From Solenopsis invicta (lineage: Eukaryota > Arthropoda > Insecta > Hymenoptera > Formicidae), in NCBI RefSeq assembly GCF_016802725.1, contig NC_052672.1, forward strand, positions 5,267,249 to 5,331,248: a stretch of DNA of 64,000 nt, read 5' to 3'. This document shows, piece by piece, positions 13,463-27,380 of the stretch. The notes below the pieces were generated by a model that saw nothing but the letters and a program-made list of their open reading frames with translations, did not search any database and was not told the DNA's origin. Every line of letters begins with the position of its first letter. Position 1 is the stretch's first letter. A program made the position numbers and the translations under genes.

Positions 13463-14650
13463 GCTTTATTTATTTAACTGTGATCCTCGGGCGACCGTGA
13501 TCGTCCCGCGAGGGAATAAGACGATCACAGATCAATCGGGCGATCACGATTCCGAGATTTTTCCCCCGGCTCGGTCGACGATGCTTTTGTGCATGTGCAT
13601 GCTTGTAACGCACATATCTCCCTCGTAATATATCTCGTAATAATATCTCCGTAATACATGCAATCCTTTATGCACCGCCGAACTTTTAGGAGATGTTGGG
13701 AAGATTATATAGTTTCACCGTAGTTACTTACGTTTTAACTAATAATTTTCTGAAAGTTATTTGCTACGGGATTATGTAAAGTTTAATATGTATTGCATAG
13801 ACATGGAGCGATAGCGCTTTTGTAAATTGCCGTCTGTGCCATTTGTAGCGAAAAAGGGTTAAGTGGAACTTCGTCCAGATCGTACAGTGTAACGATCGTG
13901 TGACTTCATCTCATCAGCTCGTCGCGGGGCTGACTCCTTTAGTTGTTTCATCACAGCAATAAGAGTAATCGATCCGTTTCATTGATGTCACGATCGCGTG
14001 ACTATGTGCCAAACCGGCTCTTTACATGTTAGGAACGTGTATCTTTAATCGCGAGGTATGCCCGCGTCAGCTGTAATTACAGTGAAAGGAACAGAGATAT
14101 AACTTTGTGAGCTTAATATAACATTCCAATAATTCTTTGTCCGTTGTCGTCGTGTGTGATCGATGATATCTAAGTAGGAAAACACGAGTGACAGCCCAAT
14201 TATCGGGCCATTACAAAGTTAACGTCAATTCCGCGCCGCATCCCATGCTAAATTATGCAGCGGTTATTAAAGAAAATAACGAGGTACGATTTGTCATTTT
14301 TAGTGAATAAATTATTATAAAACGTATAGAAAGACGCGAAGCTCGTAGCTCTGTAGTATAATGCAAACACGACTCCCAAGAAAGAGAGTTTCCAACGTCA
14401 ATTATATATTTATTAAGTACAAGAGCCGTCATTAGTTTGTCATTCAGTTTTATTTAATTTTCTAACAGCGACGACGTTCTCCGCCAACGATTCTCAAATA
14501 CATTTGGTACACTCGTTCTGTTAGTGGCAGTCCTTTAACGGCGTCACGTAATAAGTTACTATTCCGCTGTGACGTTCACAATTACGCTCAATTATGCATT
14601 CGTGAGCGTCGTAAAAGCTTCGCTATGAGACACCATCAATCGGATAGTGA

Positions 14651-14688
14651 CACGCGCGCACGCACGCACGCACGCACACACGCGCGCG
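14651..14688. repeat. (ACGC)n microsatellite
   Basis: ACGC-type tetranucleotides, complementary to the TGCG run at 14784-14818 about 100 bases away. Confidence 0.93.
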
Positions 14689-14783
14689 TCCCCTGTCACG
14701 TGTAGGGAGACAAAACAACCGCTACGCGGTACTCGACGCACTTTTTCTCCCGACGAGCCGCAAACCGACCGCGTATCAAGTGC

Positions 14784-14784
14784 C

Positions 14785-14816
<32 letters not shown>

Positions 14817-14818
14817 TT
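14784..14818. repeat. (TGCG)n microsatellite
   Basis: Run of TGCG units followed by three GTTGC-type units. It is the reverse complement of the 14651-14688 tract, so a single strand could fold into a hairpin with a loop of about 95 bases. Confidence 0.93.
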
Positions 14819-15284
14819 GCGTTGCGTAACGCGGCACGCACGTCGCAGTCTTGCGACACAATGGCGCTAACGAGCGATGATCGACCCACGGGGCTTTTGT
14901 AAGTATCCGCTTGATTCGCGGCAACGCATTTAACTCCGCCAGTCGTCATTCTCAGCCTCGACGAGGCCCCTTCCTCTCCCATTCGTTTCCGACGGAACCA
15001 CGCTCGTGTATCCGATCGTAACGATGAGGAAGCGCGCGCGGCGAAACGATCCTCGGCTGTCCAATGCTATCGCGCTTTAAATGCCTCCAAGCCTGTCTCG
15101 GAAATAGAGAATAGTCATTGTCGCTGACACGCTTGTGGTGATATACGCGCATTTCGAGGTGCGAGAGTATGGGTAAGTGCAAGCCTCCTCTCGCCTTTTT
15201 CAAGGAAAGAGAATTGTGCGGCTAACAATGAGCAGAATCCGTATCGTGAAAAGCGGCGAGATTTACGTCCTCGCGCGTCCGCTT

Positions 15285-15310
15285 CCAGGCCAGGCCAGGC
15301 CAGGCCAGGC
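15285..15310. repeat. (CCAGG)5 minisatellite
   Basis: Five tandem CCAGG units. Confidence 0.97.
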
Positions 15311-17074
15311 GTCTCTTTAGCGCTTTCGCGCGCGCCGCGTAACGACCAGGCCACCTCGCGCCTACTGAAACAGGTCCGCCGCCGCCACCGCGCCGCGGTA
15401 TCTCGAGAACAGATCTCACGGGTATTAACCTGGGACCGAGATATGATTTCAGGATCCGTGGGATCGCCAAACGGCCGCGACGCGCGTTACTCGTAAATTC
15501 GCTCGCGCTCCCAGCGCGTGTCCCCTCGGATGATATTAGAAAGGCTGGCCTCTCTCGCGCTGCGGGGCACTCGCTTGCTGCACGTCGCGTCCGTTCCCGC
15601 GAGCGCGATGCGCACGTGTGCCAGAGCCATAGATATATATACACGCGATCACGAAGAGGTCACGACGCCACACTCGTCATCGAGATGACACACGCGGGAC
15701 GCCCGCGAGAGACTCCTCGTCTGCCTCGCCTCCCTTCCCATCCTCTCGCCTCTCGCTGACTGGATTTTATGATACGGAGATCGAGAGCCGCGATTTATTC
15801 GCGCTCCGATCTGCTCCGGATCGTTCCACGCACTCGCAACGCGTCTCAAGTTTAAAAAGATATCCGTTTGTTAAAGAGGAAATTTATCACGGTTTGTGGG
15901 ATAATCGCGCGTTCCACTTCGAACGCCTCCGATAGAACGAATCGAAAATAAAAGGCCGTTATAATTATCAAGTCCATATTCATTATACGTTTAGTACTTT
16001 CAACATCGATTCGTACCCGGGTAATTACGCCGTGCTAGCCGCCATTGCTCCAACGATATGCAATTAATCTCCCGTCAAAACCAGTCTTGTAGAACAGCTA
16101 GGCTCGAGTATCTTACTTTCTACACGCTCGCGCACAGCTACCTGCAGTAAAATTAGATACATTATCTTCCGTGTATTTTTCGAACGTCCAGTTTCACAAA
16201 ACAGCACGGTGCATTCGACACTACATGTCGTCCGCGAATAACTATGTAATAAGTAACGCGACGTGTCACTTATATGCAAATGTCAGCCTCTTCCTAAGCG
16301 GTAGCGCGTGATATTATCCACTAAACGCGCAAATAAAATGAAAAAAACATTAAGTACAGGAAACAATTTAAAATAGGATAAAAAATTACGTATGATACGA
16401 GTCTAGATTATACGAGAGGATCGACTAAACAGGTCGTTGGTTTTCTAGACTTCGCATCCGTGCGAGGATGTCTCTGCCGTTGCATTATTAATTTTTGGTG
16501 AAACGAGAGACGGCTGAGAGACAATTTAAACTGTAGTGGATTCAATCGTGATCCCTCTCGCCCAGTTCTCGCGCTCGCGATTAACGCGTGGAATCCAAGT
16601 TTCTCGGTTGAGACTTGGAGATATCCGGCGGACGTCTGACGACCTTCCTCTCGTGCTCGTGAACTCGACCGACCAATTATTGTTTATTGCCGGACGAACG
16701 ACAGTTCTTGCGCGCCTGCCCACTGTAAGGATCGTGGTTAATCGCGCTGCTCGAACTACGCCAATTAAGTTAATACCCGCTTTAAGAATCTGGGGACTGT
16801 AATGGTCAGGCGTCGGATACATCTGTCGCAGAATAAGGATACGGCGAAATGTCTCATGACCCACATGTCAAGTCCTTTGTTGTAGTGGCGTTAACAGTAT
16901 TAACAGCAGGGTTTGAAAAAAATCGTGTTTTTTTTTAAATCATTTATGTGTTTGTATTTTTCAATTTATTATAAAAAATTTGCTATTTAATTTATATAAT
17001 TCTATCAAATTAATTTTAATTTAATGTATTAATGAGAAGACGCACATATATTTATATAAAGAGTAGTTAAATTG

Positions 17075-17400
17075 ATCAGTTTTTGGTCCTGATCATTTTT
17101 TATTTAATTAATGTTTTGACAAAAATGGATTCCATCGTGTATGAGATCTTGAAATGTTCGTAACGTATAATAGATATTTGGAAAAAAAATAAAAAAATCA
17201 ATTTTTAATTAATATTTATTAATAATTTGAAGAATTATAATTAATATGAAGGATAAAAATTAAAACAAAAATAAAATTAAACAATTTTTTCTTAATTCTT
17301 TACAAAAATCTAAAACAAGAAAGATTTTATTGGGTAGATTTTTGTAGGTAATTTTTTTTAAATGGCTCCAATCCAATAAAATCGACCAGGTTTTATTGAC
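17075..17400 (+). repeat. Interspersed repeat family R6, copy 2
   Basis: The best-preserved copy by eye. It runs from the AT-rich start through GGATTCCATCGTGTATGAGA and TTCGTAACGTATAATAGAT to TTTTATTGGGTAGATTTTTG. It matches 62535-62850 in the same orientation and 11065-11330 inverted. Confidence 0.7.
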
Positions 17401-17807
17401 TTGGACCTACCTCAAACTCTGGTTAACTGCAGTTACCAGGTATTCGATAAAATGACATGTATTATGAAACGTTATATTCCGAAGAACCTCAACGCTGAAT
17501 TCCTTGCCAGATTAAAAATTCGCGTTTCAAGCCTCGTAGAGGCAAGCTGTCGATGGGTTATATCCTGCGTCAAGTAAGAAGAGTCATGGACGCAGGATGC
17601 ATCTAAATTCAAGAAGAGTAGAAAAGGAAGAAAGAGTCACGGGAGGAGAGGACGTTGTTGCGCAAGATTGTGCAATCGGTTAACGAGCAGCGAATGCAAC
17701 TGGAACGAATTTCTCCGTTGGTAGCGACGCTAGTCCGCCGTCGCACTCGTTGCACAATGGATTTGCATCCAAGAGATAGATAGGCAGAATAAGATGATGG
17801 AGGAGAG

Positions 17808-17808
<1 letters not shown>

Positions 17809-17873
<65 letters not shown>
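17809..17873. repeat. (CAG)n interrupted by CAA
   Basis: About 21 trinucleotides of CAG with two CAA units splitting the run. It could encode Gln, Ala or Ser runs on +, or Leu on -, but no flanking frame supports a protein. In the Gln frame a TGA lies just upstream and a TAA just downstream. Confidence 0.95.
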
Positions 17874-20800
17874 CGCGCCGCTAACAACTCGCCGATGAGA
17901 TGGCGACGCGCGTCGTTTCTCTCCGTGCTTAGATATCCGCTAATTTCTTTAATTACCGCCGTGGTCGGGCGTAATTAATGGCGGCCGGGGAGTAAGTCGC
18001 TCCGGTTTCCGCGTTGCGGACTATGTAATGAGGTAAACTCCTCCATCGACTATTTGCCGCTCGAGGCTGGAGAGCTGCTCGAGAGCTGAAGCAGGCTGAC
18101 GCGGAAATTGCGAGGCTCGCGCAAAAGAGACGAGCGTGTACCTTGGTTGTTTTCTCAGCGAGACGCACGTTCGATAACGAGGATCCGTGTAACAATGTGT
18201 CCCGCGGCCTGGTGCTCCGCCGCGGTATTAGGAGCAATCGTTCCGGAGCGATTCCGCGCGCGGCGTGGAATTATTAATGAACGTTGGGCGTTACAATCGT
18301 GACGTCTCGACGGCAGCCTCGTTAAATCGTGAGTTGTATTCTGTACCGCGGTAATCACCGTGGCCGCGCGCGAACTTGTCTATTTGTACGATTTATTTTA
18401 TATGCGCGCCTGCATGATTAGAAGTTGTCCGAGCATTATCCTGTGCGAGGTGCGTGCCGAGAGCGCGCGCTCCTAACTGCGACGACCCAGGAAACACACA
18501 GCGGTCGCGCACAATGTCGCTTGGTGTGTGCCAATGTCGATGACCCTCGAAGGTAGTAGAAGTGAGGAGGTGGATGGCACAGGAGCGCGAGATAGAACGA
18601 GAAAGCGGGAGAAAGAAAATACACAAGAGAGAATAAAGCGAGAGCGACGATGTTTAGAGGAAGAGGCAAATCCTGCCGAAGGAGGAGGAGGGCGGGCGCG
18701 CAGCGGGACGGAGAAAGAAGGTTCGTTCTGGCTGGTCATATGAAGCGGGGTCGTCGGACCGATCGACCAGCCAGCCGGCCGGTCGGCCGACCGGCATGTT
18801 TAGCACTTGGGAGATCTAATGGATGCCTCAAAGGACGCGTCGATGACGACGGCGGCGACGGCGGCGGCGGCAGTTACCTATCTCGCGTAACGCCGGCGTC
18901 AGTGCCGATTTCCTGGTGCGGCTTCGCGCCACGGGGCAACCGGCGCGCCTGACCCCTGAGGGGTCGTTGATCCGCGCTACGTGGTACATGCAGTTTTAAT
19001 GGGCCCGCGGGGAGATTTGAGAGACGCGCCACGCTCCGTAAATCCGTGCGCTCGTGGGAACGGGACTTTCCTTCCCGATCGAAATTATACAGACGGAATC
19101 TCGAGGGACAATTGGATACGATGATACAGGGAATTCGATATTCGATTCAATATTTCGATGAAACGCATCGTCACAATCCGCGCATCTCGTCAACGCATCG
19201 GCGAATCGAATTTAATTTAGCTTCGCGCGCGCGCGCCGCCGCCGCCGCCGCGCTGCACCGAGTCGCTGCGCTAAAGCAATTTCTGCTCGAGCCATCAGAT
19301 AACTCTGAACCGCTCATTGTGTCGGGCGTAGCTGCGGTCTATAATTCTTACCGCCCGGGGACACGTCAGAGTTTCTACGATAACGCATGTATGTACATAC
19401 CGCGCGCTTTCTTGTATCTTAATTACGTTTCGACAATAAAATCGGCTGGTGTTTCCCAGGAACTGTCCGAGTCGATTTTTGTCCCCGCGACGTTAGGCAC
19501 GCAAGAAAGAAAGAAAGGCGAGAGAGGAGATCCTTGCGCGAGATAGCGAGAGCGCTCGCCAAGGAGCGCGCACATAGTCGTTCGCCGCGGCGCGGCGGTT
19601 GCACCTGTGACCGTGCGACGCGTGCGTATGTATGTGAGCGCAGAGCAGCGACATAATCTCTCCGGAGAGACGCTTTAATATGCGCGTCTCGAGTCATACG
19701 CACCCATACGAAGCACTCGCGAGAGACGCTACGGAGAAAGTATGTACTTTCTACAGCATCCGCGGGGACTACCGCGTTAAGTCGTTGTCGAGACGCTTCC
19801 GTTTACGCGACTCGAAAGGGTTTGGCACGCGAGAGTCAATTTCCGCGTATTCTCGATGAAATGAAAACTGACTTTTTCCATAACGGACGTATCGATGCGC
19901 CGAGTGGCATGTGATTTCCATTCGATTGTTCTCTCTTCCACGACGATCGAATCGACGCCGAGTCGCGATACGGGCTTAAGATTTGCACTGACACGAAAAA
20001 TATCGGTGAGAAACGGTACTCGCAAATAATAACTACCATGCCGCTGCTTAAGAGAAGCAAACATCGTGAAAGTATTGTTGTGTCACTAAATATTAAGCGT
20101 AAGGTACTTGTAGCCCGACGCAGCCAGCGGTAGTTGGAAAGTAAGCGATTAAGGGCCCGTGTTCCCTCCGACAGGAAGATCGATCTGGACCGATTTAGGT
20201 CGGCGCTGCGAACAAGGTAAACAGGAAAAAGGGTCAGTCGGATCGGAAAGTCGCGCGCGAGAGCCGAGACTTTATATATATATATATATCTTTCTCGCTC
20301 GAAATTCTCCGACGCGCAAAACCATTAAAACGAAATCGGGTAGGAGAGTCCGTGACATGCGATTCGTCGCGATTCGTACGTATTCCGCGCGTTTCTTTGA
20401 TCACGGAAGCACGACAACGAAACGATCGAGCTTCCTTCGAGCTGGCGGCGGCGGCGGCGACGGGGTCGACTCTTCGTGGTTCGGGGAGCTCGTAAAGCAC
20501 TCGCCATGGCGCTGATGTTTTCGCGGAAGGAAGAGGAGAGGAGAGGGAATGCCAGGACTTCGGCCACCGGTAGGCTTGACTCCTGGGGCGTAAAATTAGG
20601 CCTTCACCACCGCGGACGCGAACGGTAGTTTCCTCTCTTCTCTCTTCTGGGTTTCCTTCCCCTTCTCGGAAGAGGCCTCGGGTTTCCCCGGGGGTCGTAA
20701 GTGCGCGCGCGCGAATCAGACCTCCTCGGAGAGGCCGCTTTCTTGCCGCGCGCAGGTATGCCGGCGGACGCTTGATGATGTTAACGTCGCAAAAAGGGCC

Positions 20801-21680
20801 CCGAGTTGCTAGAGATCCATCTTCGCTTCTTACGGAAGCCACGGGATGTCGTTAAAAATCGGTAAATATAGCAGCGCGGAGAGTGATGCGGCGACTTCTC
20901 GAGATGGAGAGTCCGCGAGAGTAGCTCGCGAGCGATTCAGATGAGGGGCATGGTAAGGGAGCGCGGGATTAGCCCTCTTTCTCGGTCCCCCATACTGTAC
21001 GCAATCCAGTTTTGCACCGGGAGTAAATCCCTCGTCGCGATCCGGATCTAATGCGATACGTGCGCGAACGTAATCGCAGCTTCTGGAACACTGCACGCGG
21101 TATTCACCTTGCGTTCGCTCGTGACTTACAACAAATACCTCGCGTGTGATGGAATTTTCGATATCGTCAATGAATTGTAATGAAACGCGAACTGTTGCTT
21201 TTCGGGAAGAAACTATGGGATACGCTCGCAGCGGCCGAGCGACCGATGCTAATGATAGACGCGCGCGCGAGAAACGCGAATACGAAGGGGGAAGCCGGTA
21301 GTCTCGCGATGATGTTTTGCTAGCCGTGGGTCATCCTTAAAAGCGAGGGCTCTCTCTCTCCCCCATCCTTAAAGCCGGCGGGCTTAAACGCGCTCTCGGC
21401 TACCGGCTCGGCCGTATCTTCGTGCTGGGCATGGGCAGGAGGCGGCGGAGATGAGGGGGCGTTTCGCAGCCCCGCGTCCGCGCTGCGCTCGTGAAAAGCA
21501 GTCGTGGAGGATCACGGGTGCCATTAGCTACGCGCTGGTCTTTAAGCCGCTGGCGCGCCGGCCGGCTGGCACATCAAAAAGGGAGTTTACTAAATTAAAG
21601 ACTTTACAGACTATTGAGCACCGCTCGTTCCGCGCTGCGTTTTTCGCGGCGCGCCGCGCGGCGGAGTCGCGCCGCCGTGG

Positions 21681-21721
<41 letters not shown>

Positions 21722-21722
21722 C
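21681..21722. repeat. (CCG)n microsatellite
   Basis: Uninterrupted CCG/GCC trinucleotides after a short imperfect lead. Confidence 0.95.
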
Positions 21723-22784
21723 CGTCGTCGCGCGATCTTTGATCCGCGGCGGTAAATTCTTTCGATAGCACGGTCAGTCGTGCCCGATCGCTTCCCGCCG
21801 TTAATTTCGCTTCGGATGATACCCCCGCCGCGGAATCGCAAGCTCGACTCCTCGTCGATAATACGTTCCGGAATCCGTTCCTTACGTTCCGCGAGGAATG
21901 CGTCGAAACGTAATAACCGCGCTGCCTTCCCTCGTTAGTTAACGAACCGCTTTAGCCGGGATCGGAATGGAAAGGCGTGATGGCGCGTATCTTATTCGAG
22001 AGTACCTCTTATCACATGCATTATCCATTCCGCGATAGTTCGTTAATTACGGCGAGTAACTTAATTGTCGTTGGTGAACCACGTCTTCCTGTGCCGCGAG
22101 CAAGCGATTTGCGAAAGTATTAATGTGCAAGATTTGATTTCTTACGTCGCATGCACGTCGCATGCAAAATCGATAAAGTGTGTTTGGAATTAGAGACGGT
22201 TGAAATATTGCACTTTGCGAACGAGAAATTGCGGAGTGCGCGGCGGCGGCGGCGGTTCGCTTCCGACGATTTCTCCGCGGAAATGCAAAGTAACGTCGCG
22301 AGCAGGGAGCGAGCCGCACGACCAACGCATTAATTCCCACATCGGGGCAGAACCCTGCGGGAATGTTCCGCGCGTTCGAAGCAGCGGTCGACAAACTTGT
22401 AACATAGGAAAACATCGTGCTCTCGTGGGGAAGCACATATCCCCGATAAGATCTGCGGTATGCCCGGGTTGATTGAAATTACATTCCCCGGAATGGAATG
22501 TTTGCTGTAGCGGAAAGTAATGTAGTTTTTCTCAGCTTTTCAAGGCGCTCGACGATGTGCGACGACACTTTGCTGCGTGGCATCATGTGTATCGTATTAT
22601 TAAAGATGCTCCCAAAGATTAGCACGCAGAACCAATTTGCCGCGGATTCGCCGCGTCGACCGTTTCCTGAGAGAACTGAGCGCCATTTTCAACTCCCCGT
22701 GATCCAACCGGGGATTTGTAGACTCAGGCAAATTTTCTATTTTAGAAAAAGTCTATTTCAAAATCGATCATGTACAAAAAAAAG

Positions 22785-22995
22785 TGCTTACATTGAAAAG
22801 TGCTGTAATTTGAATTGAAATGTAGTTTGATTCAATCAAACATCGAATCACGGAGTGTCATAAAACTAAATAGTCGATGCAACTAAATTTGCTTTGTATT
22901 TTTGATCTTTTGTTTCATTAATATTGTCATTGAATTAACGAGAGATTTTTAATTAGACTGATGCTATTGATTTAATAGTATTTTTTTCTCAACTT
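22785..22995 (+). mobile_element. Family R1 MITE, internal fragment
   Basis: Matches the interior of the complete R1 element at 58021-58676 (about 58175-58370). Shared blocks are GAAAA.TGCTGTAAT.TGAATT, GTAGTTTGATTCAAT, and a block near GATCTTTTGTTTCATTAATA. Both terminal repeats are missing here. Confidence 0.7.
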
Positions 22996-25534
22996 AACTA
23001 TTAACATCTCTAAACGCCATATTGAACTAATGGAACATAAAACAGATCTAAATTTCTGAAATTTTGTTTATTTTCGGCACGAGGTCGATCGACTGGGACT
23101 ACATTAATGTCTACATATAAATTGTGGATAAAGATTTTTAAATCTATGAAGACACTAGAACACTAGTGTGCTAGAAAAAATCGCGTTTGATTGGTAAAAC
23201 AAAATGACTTTATAATCTCTGTAATGAAAAGAGCTTGAAGAAGCTCACGCTTGACTACTCTTTCGTGGGATTTCTGCGCGGACGACGACGACGACGATGG
23301 CGGCGGCAGTGGTGATGATGGTGGTGGTGGTGGTGGTGTACTTGGTCAAGGTTAATGACGCCTGTGTATTTAGCCGTGACCTTGGCAGAGGCTCGAGATG
23401 GAAACCCCGACCTGTCCGATCAGTACTCTCGTCGAGCCCTCGGCGCATCCTTTCTGCCTATTATGACCGCGTGACTTTCCTCGGATTTCACCCATCCGAG
23501 TTGCAAAGTGGTCGTCGCATGCGGGGAACCAGACGAAGGCTAATGACGGCGGGAGTGTTGCATCGCGAGTTGCAACACTCCCTTCGGGAAGGATGCCGCG
23601 GAAAGAAATCGGGTTAACCTCTCGAGCCTCTCGTGCCTGCACCTGTAATAGATCACGGGAGTTTTCACTCCGCGCGGCAGATGCGGCTTAATGAGAGAGA
23701 AAGACCTGGTAGAACGAACTTCTCTGGGAACCTCTCGAGATCCGCGACGCGTGTTGATAAACAGTTTGGAATAATCTATGCGTAATTAAGCCTTCTGGAG
23801 GCAAGCTGCCTTTGCAACGCGTAAAAATTCGCTTAATAATAAAGCAATCTAAATTTTTTTGTTTTTTGTATAAAATATGGTTAATAATACGTACATTTAT
23901 ATATCTACGATGGAAATGGTATTGTGACGAACATTAGCATTACATCGACCTTAACATTGCTTGCAATAAAGCGGCTCGCCAATTAATAGATTGGTACTTA
24001 ACACCAATCGTAACCGAGCGCTATTACTCGCACGCGAACGTAATCTTGCGACGTTCAATCGGGTTATTGGCCGCTGTAACGAGGTGCAATCTTAATCTCG
24101 CTCGAACGAATTATGTGTTGACCCTATTAATGACACAAATAGTCGATGCTATCGAAGGTCTTCGGCATGAATCGGTTGCAGCTTGCCTGGCGTTAAATTA
24201 CATCTGCAGATTGCACGAGAGATGCATGTGAGCGCTAATAAAAGCTGTAATCTTTTACTAATCGACCACTCTCGATTGCATTATGTCGAATTTGTAGCAT
24301 TCGCTGATTAGAATTTTCTGTCGACCAATCGTCGTAATAGCATTTTTGCATCTCCGGGAAAAGTTTCGAAATTTTAAGGGAACAGCGATACTGCGCGCGA
24401 GTCGTTCGCGAAACACGAGTCTCTTCGAGCCAAAGTCGTCTTGGAGAGCCTCCATGCGTGGCAACAAAGGGCTTCATTACCAGCGTCTCATCTTCGCCGA
24501 TCTCGTCATTACGTTCCACTCGGCTCCGAAGCCGGCAAAGGTAACGTGATGACGAGGATATTTTCGCGAGATCGATACCGCGGCGCATAAAAAAAAAAGG
24601 GAAATCGTTTTTCGATTTTCACATGTGCCAATGCAACGCGGATTTCCGTTTGTTAATTTCGACTGTCTGAATTGATTGTTAAGGGGTTACAGGACCTTAG
24701 CGAATCGAAAAATACATGGTTGGAACATTTGTGATTAGTTAACATGTATTGCATATCCTAAATAATCCACATCATTTTTTGTTTTAATTTATAATGATTA
24801 AAAAAAAAGTTAGAAAGTAACGTACATCTTACGTGCAAATTTAACACAAAAAATGTAACATTGACACAGTTTAAGAACAAAGTGTGAAATCATATTTCTT
24901 CAATAAAATAAACATTTATATTATATAGGTTTATTTTTAAAGCAGAACTATATGATTTATCTATATCTCTTTAAATAAAAATTTTACATGGTAATTGAAA
25001 AATATCAAATTTTTCGATTCGACTAGAATCCTATAATTCTTTGATAGAATAATGCGAGAAATCTGAAAATTTAATTATCTTTTCTGATCTTGAGAATAGA
25101 AAACAATTTTCTTTTTTTTTATCTAAGAGAAACTCCTTTTTTCAAATAAAATCGCACGCTGGTAAATCATGTAAGGTTTTTCAAGATTATGTACTTTCAT
25201 CTTAAAAATGATCTTTATCGTATAAAGGTACGATTCGGCATCGCATGATCTAAAATTTCGACGGCCGACACCTGTGCGCGTCTGTAAGGGATTTTGTAAG
25301 CATAAAATTTACAGTGCTAATCAGATGGCAGCTGCAAAAGACAGGTGGAGAATCGAATCGCAGCTTCGAAATTTATGCAAGCCGACCGACTTCCACTCGC
25401 TAGATTAGCGCAGTGTCCCGCCTTGCAGCTGCGTCCCCGTCCACAGCATAAAAAGCACCATGATCCAAGATTATATTTTAAGAATTATACACCTGCCGAT
25501 TAGGGAAGCTACTTGGAATCGCTGTGTTTCATTA
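22996..25534. other. No gene recognised
   Basis: GC-rich at 23.2-24.6 kb with GAC and GGT runs near 23281-23340, then AT-rich to 25.2 kb. Only short open frames without domains. Confidence 0.55.
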
Positions 25535-25760
25535 CACTTAGAAAAAAAAATTTGTCGATAAACTAAAATATTTAGTCCGACACGTGCAACTAAATATTGA
25601 ATTGGTTTAATTGAATCTTGGTTAAAAAAATTTGAATGGTTGACACGAATAAACTACATCTTTTTTTGTGCAACTAAATAACTGTTGCATCAATCCAATA
25701 TTTAGTTGATCGAATTTGATTAATTATTATTTTAGTTATTAAAAAAATTTTTTCTAAATG
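25535..25760. mobile_element. MITE of 226 bp with TA target duplication
   Basis: The ends are inverted repeats: CACTTAGAAAAAAA at the left and TTTTTTTCTAAATG at the right, continuing imperfectly into ATAAACTAAAATA / TTTTAGTTATT. A TA dinucleotide lies directly outside both ends, as for Tc1/mariner-type insertions. No coding sequence. Confidence 0.75.
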
Positions 25761-27380
25761 TATTTTACATCCGAAATAATAACGCGTAAAATGAAAAATT
25801 GGACCGAATAGAAAATAGATACGCATTATTCGGACTTGTGATTACATAGAAATCAATTAAATTACAAATTTAATTGTTACTTATTGTAAATTATAAATCT
25901 GCATTTAATTTGTTATGATAATCTTGCAAGTAAATACAAGTGTATGGCAGCGGATGCGTTGGCGAACAAATTTGCCGCGAATGCGTGCGAAACGAATGGC
26001 AATTAACAGTTTTCTTCACTGCTGTCGTTTCTCGCAAGCTCGCGACTCCCCGCGATTTCCTCGGCCATGCCGATCCGATTGCTCCGAAGGAGCAGCGGAG
26101 ATTCCGTCTTTAATCGAAGCGGCGAGAAGAAGCGTCTCTTCGGCGAACGAATTACTACGGAGATCGTAATAATCGGCGGTTTTAACCCGGGCTTCCGTTC
26201 GCCACGGCTTGGAGCGCGGCAGGGCGTGCTAATCTTCAGGTGCGACGGGGCCATTAGGCGACGCTATTGCGATAATGATAATCCCGCCGCCGTCACCGTC
26301 GTTGTCAACATTGTCATGCCGGATTTACAGTTGCGGCCATTAAACGGCGACGGAGATTGGACGAGCGCCCCTTCTTCTCGGAACGCGGTTTCTTATTCAC
26401 CGCCGATGATATCCCGATTCGCTACGGTTTATCACTCGCCGCGACAGCTTTTCGCGGAAGTGAATCTCTCCCTCCCATGGGGTAGGGAGAGGGGGAGGGA
26501 CTTTGATAGGACGACTCAAGGCCGTCGTTCGCGCGGAGTTTAGCGACTTCTCTCTCTCGCGTCATCGTGATGATTATGCCTTTCGCGACGTGCGAGGAGT
26601 TGCGATACGCGATACGATCGCCGGATGTAACGGTTCCCGAACGTGTTTTCCTGATTAAACGCGTGCATATGTATATATATATATATTTCTACGATGTGGA
26701 AACTGGTATAGATAGATAGACGAGCTCGCTCGGCGATGAAATCGATACGATCTCCGCGATCGTGTCTCATGGAACGCGACATTTCCAGATATCGTTTGCG
26801 TTTCAGTTATCTCGCTTTCGAAAAAATTCTGCCTAATTACATTCCTCTTAACGCGTTGAATCGCATACATATCGGGAAATGCGCGCGAGTCGCAGCTAGT
26901 GAAGATCAATGCGTCCCTCCGAGCGGAGAAGTCGTCACGCGGAACGGAAAAACTCGCGAGATAGCGACTGTTGGATATTAGATTGCTAATTGAGCAATGA
27001 GGAAATCTCGAAATCGCGAGGCGATCGTTGACCCTCATCCGCTGCCGTCGTGCATGATAATCGGCGCGATCGTAAAATATGTCGCGTGTGCTTCTCGTTG
27101 TCCAGCGGAGAGACACATTAGCTTTGCTTTGTAACAAACAATAATTAGAACGTATAGCAGATAACAACTCGGTCCAACAGAGAATGATTACTTGCTCTTA
27201 GTTGCGCTCGCATTTGCCAACCTACGTAGTAATGGGTGATCAGTGACTCTCCACCTACGATCGTGATTTTCGTCCTGATGCATCGTCCTGATTCCCTCCG
27301 TCCTTTCCTTCGTTCTATTACTAATTGTCAAAATCTTTTTGGTTCCTCTATTATTTTTATCTTTTTCAATTTTTTTTATA
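25761..27380. other. No gene recognised
   Basis: GC-rich with open frames up to 170 codons on - and 158 on + that show no domain. A short TA run lies near 26671-26686. Confidence 0.5.

Larger units (their letters stand above)
11331..17074. other. No gene recognised; GC-rich with microsatellites
   Basis: Many short open frames in several frames, all arginine/alanine/serine-rich with no domain. Contains CA/CG, GA, ACGC/GCGT and CCAGG runs listed separately. No exon of the kinase could be supported here. Confidence 0.55.
17401..22784. other. No gene recognised; GC-rich
   Basis: The longest open frames of the window lie here (202 codons on - at 20234-20842 and 166 codons on + at 19046-19546). 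Both are low-complexity and show no domain. Also present are CAG/CAA and CCG repeats and a CCGGCCGGTCGGCCGACCGG palindrome near 18775-18795. Confidence 0.55.

Noticed and set aside
17609..17887. Poly-leucine frame on - resembling a signal or membrane segment
   Set aside because: The Leu run is simply the reverse reading of the CAG/CAA microsatellite.
18010..18036. Candidate 5' kinase exon ending GTAATGAG|GTAAAC
   Set aside because: The donor phase fits, but the encoded residues do not resemble the N-terminus of DRAK kinases.
19046..19546. 166-codon open frame on +
   Set aside because: Contains an alanine run from a GCC repeat, no recognisable domain and no splice context.
20234..20842. 202-codon open frame on -, the longest in the window
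   Set aside because: Arg/Ser-rich, low complexity and no domain. It lies in GC-rich DNA where stop codons are rare and other frames are open too.
26067..26543. 158-codon open frame on +
   Set aside because: No domain and several overlapping frames open. Typical chance frame in GC-rich DNA.
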